Assembly: GCF_013607875.1 (NCBI RefSeq)
Contig: NZ_VDES01000003.1
Span: forward strand, 392,035-456,034
Direction of reading: 5' to 3'
Length of the DNA stretch: 64,000 nucleotides
Source: Blastomonas ursincola
Lineage (GTDB): Bacteria > Pseudomonadota > Alphaproteobacteria > Sphingomonadales > Sphingomonadaceae
The position numbers were made by a program, and so were the translations under genes. Shown here in pieces: positions 56,168-64,000 of the stretch (its first letter is position 1; each line of letters begins with the position of its first letter). Under the pieces are notes generated by a model. It was not told where the DNA came from, did no database searches, and worked only from the letters and a program-made list of their open reading frames with translations.

Positions 56168-58971
56168 CAGTGCGCGGCCCCCCAACTCGGCCCGGTGCCG
56201 ATCTCCACACCCAGGGGTACGCTGAGCGTGACGGCCGGTTCCGCCGCATTTTCCATGACCGATCGGATCACGGCGGAGGCTGCCTCCACATCGCCTTCGG
56301 GCAGTTCGAACACCAGTTCGTCATGCACCTGCAGCAGCATGCGGACGTGACCAAGGCCTGCAGCCTCGAGCGCGGGGTTCATGCGCACCATCGCCCGCTT
56401 GATGATGTCCGCACTGGTGCCCTGGATCGGCGCGTTGATCGCCGCGCGCTCGCTGCCCTGGCGCTCGGCCTGGTTCTTCGAGGTGATGCGCGGGAAATGC
56501 GTCTTGCGGCCGAACAGCGTCTCGGTAAAGCCGCATTCGCGCGCGCTTGCGAGCGTTTCGGCGATATAGCGGTTGATGCCCGGGAAGCGCTGGAAATAGG
56601 TGTCGATCATCGCCTGCGCCTCGTCCGCGCTTACCTCGAGCCGTCCGGCCAGGCCCCAGCGCGAAATGCCGTAGAGGATCGCGAAGTTGATCGTCTTGGC
56701 GCGCCCGCGCGTATCGCGATTGACCTCGCCGAACAGCTCCTGCGCGGTGCGGTTATGGATGTCCTCGCCATGGGCAAAGGCATCGCGCAGCGTCTCGACA
56801 TCGGCCATGTGCGCGGCGAGCCTAAGTTCGATCTGGCTATAGTCCGCCGCGAGGATGACATTGCCGGGTTCGGCGACAAAGGCATGGCGGATCTGGCGGC
56901 CGATCTCGGTGCGGATCGGGATGTTCTGGAGGTTCGGCTCGGTCGAGGACAGCCGCCCGGTCTGCGCGCCGACCAGGCTGTAGCTGGTGTGCACGCGGCC
57001 AGTGTTCGGGTTGATCTGTTCCTGCAGCGCATCGGTATAAGTCGACTTGAGCTTCGACAGCTGCCGCCAGTCGAGCACCTTGCGCGAGATTTCCGATCCT
57101 TCGCCCGCGAGCTTCTCGAGCACGGTGACGTCGGTCGAATAGGCACCTGTCTTGCCCTTTTTGCCGCCCTTGAGGCCCAGCTTGTCGAACAGAATCTCGC
57201 CCAATTGCTTGGGGCTGCCGATGGCAAAGCTCTGCCCCGCGAGCTCGTGAATCTCGCCTTCCAGCGCGGCCATGCGCGTGGCGAAATCCTGGCTCAGCGC
57301 GGCGAGTTGCTCGCGATCGACCTTGATGCCGTGGCGCTCCATGCCCGCGACGACGGGGATCAGCGGGCGATCGACATTCTGGTAGATGCGCGTCGCGCCC
57401 TCGACCGGCAGGCGCGGGCGCAGCACGTGCCACAGCCGCAGCGTGACATCGGCGTCCTCGGCGGCATAGCGCGTCGCATCGGCGAGCGGTACCTCGTTGA
57501 AGCCGATCTGCTTCTTGCCGGTGCCGGTAAGCGACTTGAAGCTGATGCACTGATGGCCGAGATGGCGGTCGGCGAGCGCATCCATCCCATGCCCTCCGGT
57601 ACCGAATTCCTGCCCCGCGTCCAGGTTGAAGCTCATCACCATCGTGTCGTCGATCGGCGAGACATGCACGCCGTGTCGCGCCAGCACGTTGAGATCATAT
57701 TTGAGGTTCTGGCCGATCTTGAGAACGGCGTCGTCCTCCAGCAGCGGCTTGAGCCGGGCGATCGCGTCGCCGAGCGCGATCTGCTGAGGCTTTTCGGCGA
57801 ACATGTCGTTGCTGCCATGGCCCAGCGGGATGTAGCAGGCCTCGCCAGGGGCGACCGCCAGGCTGACCCCGACCAGAGCCGCCTGCATCGAATCAAGCGA
57901 ATCCGTTTCGGTATCGACCGCGACCATGCCAGCAGCCCGCGCCTTGGCGATCCAGGCATCGAGCGCATCGACATCCTGCACGCAGACATAATCGTCGAGG
58001 TTGATCGCCGGCATCGCAAGCGGCTGCGGCGTTATCGCATTGTCGCTGCCCGGTGCGTCGCTCGGAGCGCCGGAGGGGGCAGGGGCTGCGTCCGCCGGGC
58101 CGCTTGCACCCAGTTTGCGCAGCAGGCTGGTAAAGCCGTGCTTGGTGAGGAATGCGGCGAGCGGCTCGGGCGGGATGTCCTTGAGCAGGAAATCGTCGAG
58201 TTCGTTGGGCAGCGGGCAGTCGTCCTTGAGCGTCACCAGCACCTTGCTCAGCCGGGCCATATCGGCCTGCTCGATCAGGCTGTCGCGCATCTTGGAGGGC
58301 TTCATCGAGGGCGCCGCCGCGAGCACGCTTTCCAGGTCGCCATGCTCGACAATCAGCTTCGACGCCGTCTTGGGGCCGATGCCGCGAATGCCCGGCACAT
58401 TGTCGACGGCATCGCCCATCAGCGCGAGCACATCGCCCAGCTGCTCGGGGGTGACACCGAACTTCTCCATCACCGCTTCGGGGCCGAGCCGGGCGTTCTT
58501 CATCGTGTCGAGCATGTCCAGCCCGGGCTGGATGAGCTGCATCAGATCCTTGTCCGAACTGACGATGGTGACCTTCCAACCCTTGGCGAGGGCATCCTTG
58601 GCATAGCTCGCGATGATGTCGTCCGCCTCGACATTGTCTTCCTCGATGCAGGGCATCGAAAAGGCGCGCGTCGCATCGCGGATCAGCGGGAATTGCGGTC
58701 GCAGATCCTCGGGCGGCTCGGGCCGGTGCGCCTTGTACTGGTCATAAAGCTCGTTGCGAAAGCTCTGCGAGCTCTTGTCGAGAATCACCGCCATATGCGT
58801 CGGGCCATCGGCCTTGTGCAGGTCATCGGCGAGCTTCCAGAGCATGGTCGTATAGCCGTAGACCGCGCCGACCGGCGTGCCTTCCGGATTGGTCAGCGGC
58901 GGCAGCCGGTGATAGGCGCGAAAGATATACGAGGAGCCGTCGACGAGATAGAGATGGTTCTGCTGTGCCAT
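56167..58971 (-). CDS. polA: DNA polymerase I
   Basis: The protein has about 934 residues with three domains: 5'-3' exonuclease (YLVDGSSYIFRAYH; DNVEADDIIASYA), 3'-5' proofreading exonuclease with intact D-x-E (VAVDTETDSLDS) and QNLKYDLNVLARHGV, and the polymerase (AADYSQIELRLAAH, RAKTINFAILYGIS, LLQVHDELVFELPE). Start placed at ATG 58971 (MAQQNHLYLVDG) by family comparison; ATG 59007 adds 12 Ala-rich residues. Confidence 0.96.
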   Translation of the reverse strand: MAQQNHLYLVDGSSYIFRAYHRLPPLTNPEGTPVGAVYGYTTMLWKLADDLHKADGPTHMAVILDKSSQSFRNELYDQYKAHRPEPPEDLRPQFPLIRDATRAFSMPCIEEDNVEADDIIASYAKDALAKGWKVTIVSSDKDLMQLIQPGLDMLDTMKNARLGPEAVMEKFGVTPEQLGDVLALMGDAVDNVPGIRGIGPKTASKLIVEHGDLESVLAAAPSMKPSKMRDSLIEQADMARLSKVLVTLKDDCPLPNELDDFLLKDIPPEPLAAFLTKHGFTSLLRKLGASGPADAAPAPSGAPSDAPGSDNAITPQPLAMPAINLDDYVCVQDVDALDAWIAKARAAGMVAVDTETDSLDSMQAALVGVSLAVAPGEACYIPLGHGSNDMFAEKPQQIALGDAIARLKPLLEDDAVLKIGQNLKYDLNVLARHGVHVSPIDDTMVMSFNLDAGQEFGTGGHGMDALADRHLGHQCISFKSLTGTGKKQIGFNEVPLADATRYAAEDADVTLRLWHVLRPRLPVEGATRIYQNVDRPLIPVVAGMERHGIKVDREQLAALSQDFATRMAALEGEIHELAGQSFAIGSPKQLGEILFDKLGLKGGKKGKTGAYSTDVTVLEKLAGEGSEISRKVLDWRQLSKLKSTYTDALQEQINPNTGRVHTSYSLVGAQTGRLSSTEPNLQNIPIRTEIGRQIRHAFVAEPGNVILAADYSQIELRLAAHMADVETLRDAFAHGEDIHNRTAQELFGEVNRDTRGRAKTINFAILYGISRWGLAGRLEVSADEAQAMIDTYFQRFPGINRYIAETLASARECGFTETLFGRKTHFPRITSKNQAERQGSERAAINAPIQGTSADIIKRAMVRMNPALEAAGLGHVRMLLQVHDELVFELPEGDVEAASAVIRSVMENAAEPAVTLSVPLGVEIGTGPSWGAAH

Positions 58972-59091
58972 GGCGGCAGCGATAGCAGCGGCGGTGCGCA
59001 GGGTCATGCGATTTTGGAACCGCCCATGCCGTGGCGCGTAAGCGGGTCGGGGAAGGTGCCGTATCGGGCACCCTATTGAAGGAGCTATCCC

Positions 59092-59376
59092 ATGCGAAAT
59101 CTAGCCATTGCCAGTGTCACGGCCCTCGCGCTCGGACTTGCCGCCTGCTCGGCCGAAACCGAACAGAAGGCCGATGCGGCCGCCGAAGCTGCTGGCGATG
59201 ATATCGAGGCCAATGCCAACGCGGCGGGTGAAGTCATCGAGAATGCCGCTGACGATGTGGAGGCCAGCGTGGACGAAGCCGCGAAGGATCTCGACGCCGA
59301 GGCCGACAAGGCCGGCGACAAGATCGAGAAGGAATGGGACGAAGCCAAGGCCGAGGCCAAGGAAGAAGCCCAGTAA
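59092..59376 (+). CDS. Small acidic lipoprotein, helical
   Basis: It encodes 94 residues: a lipoprotein signal (LALGLAAC, Cys19), then a highly charged Ala/Asp/Glu/Lys repeat-like helix (ADAAAEAAGDDIEANANAAGE and onwards) to the end. No enzymatic motif. Resembles entericidin-like or LEA-like stress lipoproteins in composition, a weak analogy. AAGGAG precedes ATG 59092. Confidence 0.8.
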   Translation: MRNLAIASVTALALGLAACSAETEQKADAAAEAAGDDIEANANAAGEVIENAADDVEASVDEAAKDLDAEADKAGDKIEKEWDEAKAEAKEEAQ

Positions 59377-59391
59377 TCTCTCGCAATTCCG

Positions 59392-60459
59392 TTACAGCAG
59401 GTCAGCCTGTTCGATCCGGTCGCTACCGGCGGGCAGGCTGATTTGCATTCCATCCTCGCCCATCACAACCTTGCCCGCATAGGCCGCCGAAACCCCGCGC
59501 AGGAAATAGGGGTGGAGGAGCCGCGAGGGCATGCGCGGAACGATATGGGTGAAGACGAGCATCTTTGCCTTGCCTCGCTGCGCGATCCCGGCCACCGCCA
59601 CCGGCGAGCTATGATAGCCCGGAATGTCGGACATGATCTTGGCGATGCGCCTGTCGTCGGCGGCCTTGGCGGTTGCCGATATCTTGCCGACCATGGCCGG
59701 GTTCAGAACCTCATGCACCAGAACGTCGCAGCCCTTGCACATCTGCGCCACGGTTGATGTCGGCGCGGTATCTCCGCTGATGACAATCGAACGCCCCTTA
59801 TAGTCGAACCGGTATCCCAATGCGGGCTCGACCGGATCATGCTTCACCTTGAACGCAGTGATCTTCACGCCGCCTCGGTTGTAGACAAGCTGCGGCGCGT
59901 TCGTTGACGCAATGGTCAGCGCCCGCGCGCCCGCACCGCTGCGCGGCATGATGTCAGCCCCGTGATGCGCGATGCGATAGCCGTAATCGGCGGTATAGGC
60001 AGTGTCGAAACCGCTCACGACCCGTTCCACGCCGTCTGGGCCATAGACCGGCATCGGCTGCTTGCGCCCGCTCGCTGCCCAGCGCAGCATCAGGACCTCG
60101 CCAAGCCCATCGATATGGTCCGAATGAAAATGGGTGAGCAGCGTCGCGTCGATCCTGCCCAGCGGGATGCTCATCTCGCCGATGCGCCTGCCAGCGCCAG
60201 AGCCTGAATCGACCAGAAACAGCTGCTTGCCCGCCAGCACCAGCGTGCACGGGCCCGAACGATCCGGATCGGGCAGGGGAGATCCGGTACCGCACAGGAT
60301 GACGTGCAGCCCATCAGGCAGACCTGCAATGGCGTCCTGGCCGTAATTCGCCTCGACCGCGCGATTGAACACGATCTCGCCAAGCCGATCGCGCGAGAGC
60401 CAGGCAAGCCCTCCGACAGTCGCGATAATGACGACCAGCCCGATGACGACACGTCGCAT
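59392..60459 (-). CDS. Metallo-beta-lactamase-fold hydrolase, exported
   Basis: The protein has 355 residues: an N-terminal membrane/signal helix (VVIGLVVIIATVGGLAWL), then the MBL fold with LLTHFHSDHIDGLGE (His110, His112, Asp114, His115), FKVKHDPVEPALGYRF and IVISGDTAPTSTVAQM. Closest in layout to arylsulfatase/RNase Z-like MBL proteins; substrate unknown. GGAGGGG precedes ATG 60459, directly preceded in turn by a perfect 12-base dyad. Confidence 0.88.
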   Translation of the reverse strand: MRRVVIGLVVIIATVGGLAWLSRDRLGEIVFNRAVEANYGQDAIAGLPDGLHVILCGTGSPLPDPDRSGPCTLVLAGKQLFLVDSGSGAGRRIGEMSIPLGRIDATLLTHFHSDHIDGLGEVLMLRWAASGRKQPMPVYGPDGVERVVSGFDTAYTADYGYRIAHHGADIMPRSGAGARALTIASTNAPQLVYNRGGVKITAFKVKHDPVEPALGYRFDYKGRSIVISGDTAPTSTVAQMCKGCDVLVHEVLNPAMVGKISATAKAADDRRIAKIMSDIPGYHSSPVAVAGIAQRGKAKMLVFTHIVPRMPSRLLHPYFLRGVSAAYAGKVVMGEDGMQISLPAGSDRIEQADLL

Positions 60460-60468
60460 GAACCCCTC

Positions 60469-60505
60469 CCCAATATTATGTCACTATCCGTGCCATAATA
60501 TTGGG
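60469..60505 (-). promoter_or_regulatory. Perfect 12-bp inverted repeat before the MBL-fold gene
   Basis: CCCAATATTATG and its exact inverse CATAATATTGGG, separated by 13 bases. The left arm abuts the ribosome binding site of the MBL gene. It could be an operator overlapping the promoter or an mRNA hairpin hiding the binding site. Confidence 0.6.
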
Positions 60506-60663
60506 CCGTCCGCCAGCGCTTTGTATCGGGCTTGGCGGACGTCCTCAGACGCGTTAGGCTCGTCCCGCCCGCAACTGGCGCATCGGATGGATTACCATCG
60601 GGGAGCGGGCGCTTGTCACTGTCGCGCGCCTGGGCAATCTTCCTCGCACGAAAGGAATGCCCC

Positions 60664-61347
60664 ATGACCGATGCGCCTCCATTTCACGTCGTCTTCGCGA
60701 TCTTCGACCGGATCACCCAGCTCGATTTCACCGGGCCGGCGCAATTCCTGTGCCGGATGCCGGGAGCGAAGGTGCACGTGGCCGCGGCGACGCTTGACCC
60801 AGTGATGACCGATGCCGGGTTCGCTATCGTGCCGACCATCAGCTTTGACGATTGCCCGCAGGGGGACCTGTTGTGCGTGCCGGGCGGGCTGGGGGTGCCT
60901 GCGGCACTGGCTGCCACGCCGCTGATTGATTTCGTCCGCCGCCAGGGGGCCGCCGCGCAATGGGTAACGAGCGTTTGCACCGGCGCGTTCATTCTGGGGC
61001 GCGCGGGATTGCTGCAGGGCAAGCGCGCGACGACGCACTGGGGCTATACCGGGCAGCTGCCGCTGGTGGGGGCCATATACGAGCCCGCGCGCACGGTGTT
61101 TGATGGCAATGTCATCACCGCAGGCGGCGTGACATCGGGCATCGATTTCGCGCTCTCGGTCATCGCGCATCTGCACGGCGAGGACGTCGCGCGGTCGATC
61201 CAGCTCAATTTCGAATATGACCCCGCGCCGCCCTATGCGGGTGGCACGCCCGGGACCAGCCCGGAGCCGATCGTCACGATGATGCGCGAGCGCTTCTACG
61301 ATGCCCGCGCGGCCGAGATGGAAGCCGCGCTCAACGCCACGGCCTGA
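60664..61347 (+). CDS. DJ-1/PfpI family protein, isonitrile hydratase-like
   Basis: The protein has 227 residues. The nucleophile elbow SVCTGAFILG holds Cys105-Thr106, and Asp21 lies in ITQLDFTGPAQ. In Pseudomonas isonitrile hydratase the catalytic residues are Asp17, Cys101 and Thr102, so the spacing is identical. AAAGGAA precedes ATG 60664. Transcribed away from the MBL gene; no AraC domain is fused. Confidence 0.85.
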   Translation: MTDAPPFHVVFAIFDRITQLDFTGPAQFLCRMPGAKVHVAAATLDPVMTDAGFAIVPTISFDDCPQGDLLCVPGGLGVPAALAATPLIDFVRRQGAAAQWVTSVCTGAFILGRAGLLQGKRATTHWGYTGQLPLVGAIYEPARTVFDGNVITAGGVTSGIDFALSVIAHLHGEDVARSIQLNFEYDPAPPYAGGTPGTSPEPIVTMMRERFYDARAAEMEAALNATA

Positions 61348-61353
61348 GCACAA

Positions 61354-61388
61354 GAAAAGGACCGGAAGGTTTCCCCTCCGGCCCCGTT
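61354..61388 (-). terminator. Terminator between groEL and the DJ-1 family gene
   Basis: Imperfect GC-rich hairpin (CCGGAAGG against CCCTCCGG with flanking GG/CC) in the convergent gap. On the groEL strand it is followed by TTTTC. Confidence 0.65.
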
Positions 61389-61418
61389 TCTCTTGTCGGC
61401 TGTGCCGAACGGTCTGGA

Positions 61419-63107
<1,689 letters not shown>

Positions 63108-63122
63108 TCAAATGGGCTTAAA

Positions 63123-63410
63123 TCAGCCGAGAATGCCCAGAATGTCGCTTTCCTTCATGATGATCCGGTCTTCGCCGTTGATCTTCACTTCGGTGCCCGA
63201 CCACTTGCCGAACAGGATCTTGTCGCCGACCTTGACGTCGAGCGCGATGCGGTTGCCGGCTTCGTCACGGGTGCCTTCGCCGACGGCGATCACTTCGCCT
63301 TCCGACGGCTTTTCCTTGGCTGCGTCGGGGATGATGATCCCGCCAGCGGTCTTTTCCTCGGCTTCGATGCGGCGCACCAGAACCCGGTCGTGCAACGGAC
63401 GAAATGTCAT
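63123..63410 (-). CDS. groS: Co-chaperonin GroES
   Basis: Ten-kDa lid of the GroEL chamber, 95 residues. [27 protein letters not shown] contains the mobile loop; [18 protein letters not shown] is typical. Behind a promoter with a CIRCE operator, so HrcA-controlled heat-shock expression is expected; hrcA is not in this window. Confidence 0.99.
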   Translation of the reverse strand: MTFRPLHDRVLVRRIEAEEKTAGGIIIPDAAKEKPSEGEVIAVGEGTRDEAGNRIALDVKVGDKILFGKWSGTEVKINGEDRIIMKESDILGILG

Positions 63411-63491
63411 GCGTTAAGCCTTTCCTTGCGTCACTGAAATTAGTGAAACCCCCTTCGCGGCTGGCACAGGATATTGCGCCCGCCCTCGCGA

Positions 63492-63518
63492 TTAGCACTC
63501 GATCGGGGTGAGTGCTAA
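63492..63518 (-). promoter_or_regulatory. CIRCE operator of groESL
   Basis: Exact consensus TTAGCACTC-N9-GAGTGCTAA, the HrcA repressor site, about 80 bases before groES and just downstream of the predicted -10 box. Confidence 0.97.
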
Positions 63519-63526
63519 CGAGGCGC

Positions 63527-63555
63527 TAGATAGCGCTGGAGCAGACAGGGTCAAG
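63527..63555 (-). promoter_or_regulatory. groESL promoter
   Basis: Minus strand: CTTGAC at 63555-63550 and TATCTA at 63532-63527, 17 bases apart. It places the start of transcription at the edge of the CIRCE element. The CTTGAC box would also suit alphaproteobacterial heat-shock sigma factor. Confidence 0.7.
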
Positions 63556-63597
63556 CGATTCACGCAGGAAATTTTTTGCGGGAAGCGCGAGATCGCG

Positions 63598-63623
63598 GTA
63601 ACCTGCCCCCAGGCTCGCACGAA
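63598..63623 (+). promoter_or_regulatory. SigF-type (ECF) promoter of the bufferin gene
   Basis: GTAACC (63598-63603), then exactly 16 bases, then CGAA (63620-63623). This is the promoter layout known for Caulobacter SigF, an ECF sigma factor whose targets include DUF2282 operons. It lies 75 bases before the bufferin start codon. Confidence 0.7.
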
Positions 63624-63698
63624 AGATCGCACTGACAGGCAGGCTGGACAGCCGCGCTGTCCAACTTGCCAACCCATATTCTCATGAAGGAACTTGCC

Positions 63699-63986
63699 AT
63701 GTCGAACTCGATCATCACTCTGGGCGCAGCAGCTGCTGCCGTTCTTGCCGCTGCCACCATCGCAGCAACCCCCGCTGCCGCAGCCGGCGAAAAGGAAAAG
63801 TGCTACGGCGTCTCGCTGAAGGGCAAGAACGACTGCGCCGCTGGCCCGGGCACCTCGTGCGCCGGGACTTCGACCGTCGATTACCAGGGTAATGCCTGGA
63901 AATATGTCGCCAAGGGCGAGTGCGCCAAGCTGGGCGGTTCGCTGACCGCGCTCAAGGGTGCCAAGAAGCCAACCCCGCGCGGCTGA
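63699..63986 (+). CDS. DUF2282/BufA1 family bufferin-type metallophore precursor
   Basis: It encodes 95 residues: a long Ala-rich signal/transmembrane segment (about 5-29), then [36 protein letters not shown] and GECAKLGG. The four cysteines (35, 46, 54, 75) sit as in DUF2282/BufA1 precursors. These peptides are modified on cysteines by a MNIO enzyme (DUF692, BufB) with a DUF2063 partner (BufC), and the products bind copper in the periplasm. AAGGA precedes ATG 63699. The window ends 14 bases after the stop, so the expected partners are not visible. Confidence 0.88.
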   Translation: MSNSIITLGAAAAAVLAAATIAATPAAAAGEKEKCYGVSLKGKNDCAAGPGTSCAGTSTVDYQGNAWKYVAKGECAKLGGSLTALKGAKKPTPRG

Positions 63987-64000
63987 TGCAACGGTATCGG

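Noticed and set aside
56170..59079. Long plus-strand open frame (about 970 codons) over polA
   Set aside because: Antisense to intact polA, Arg/Ala/Asp-rich without recognisable domains; an effect of GC-rich third positions.

Overview
The window looks like chromosomal DNA from a Sphingomonas-type alphaproteobacterium (order Sphingomonadales). It is GC-rich and densely packed with short overlapping operons. It carries an alphaproteobacterial LexA box (GTTC-N7-GTTC), a glycine cleavage operon with the P protein split in two, DUF2336 and DUF2721 proteins, and a promoter of the type used by ECF sigma factors of the Caulobacter SigF class. No insertion sequence, prophage, integrase scar or CRISPR array is visible. 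The only clearly atypical stretch is an AT-richer gene at about 38.5-39.0 kb.

Layout. 0-1.7 kb: a cut-off Asp/Glu racemase and a dGTPase-like HD hydrolase. 1.8-6.6 kb: a tandem glycine riboswitch followed by gcvT-gcvH-gcvPA-gcvPB and a strong terminator. 6.6-13.6 kb: two methyltransferases, an acyl-CoA synthetase, a DMT transporter and a three-gene valine (isobutyryl-CoA) catabolic operon. 13.6-18 kb: a three-gene export operon (ABC-like protein, HlyD-like adaptor, TolC-like channel) whose ABC subunit has lost every nucleotide-binding motif. 18.3-21.2 kb: uvrA behind a LexA box. 21.4-28.4 kb: an unusual signalling or polarity block with a histidine-kinase-like protein lacking the phospho-acceptor His, a DUF2336 protein, an unknown membrane protein, an Hpt-like protein also lacking its His, and a divergent membrane-anchored coiled-coil protein resembling the polarity factor TipN. 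28.4-34.3 kb: a complete RND efflux operon.

34.5-38.1 kb: folE, a peroxiredoxin, ahcY (behind a dyad like those of methionine-cycle regulators) and a transaldolase-like aldolase. 38.2-39.0 kb: a ribbon-helix-helix protein with an AT-rich partner of unknown function. 39.1-43.1 kb: lpoA-like gene divergent from rsmI-yraN, then gshB and a dedA gene. 43.1-46.6 kb (minus strand): rph-rdgB-hemW-xerC. 46.7 kb: tRNA-Val(UAC). 47.1-51.4 kb: a TlpA-like thioredoxin divergent from argH, a small lipoprotein, lysA and a siroheme-synthase-like gene. 51.4-59.4 kb: two hotdog thioesterases, DUF2721, a membrane cytochrome c, pheA, a Na+/H+-type antiporter, polA and a small acidic lipoprotein. 59.4-61.3 kb: a metallo-beta-lactamase-fold hydrolase behind a 12-bp perfect dyad, and a DJ-1/PfpI isonitrile-hydratase-like protein. 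61.4-63.6 kb: groES-groEL with a perfect CIRCE element.

The window ends with a DUF2282/BufA1-type bufferin precursor behind a SigF-like promoter. This is probably the first gene of a copper-binding metallophore operon whose modification enzymes lie just outside the window. The most interesting signals are this bufferin locus, the His-less kinase/Hpt/TipN-like block, and the ABC exporter with a dead ATPase domain.
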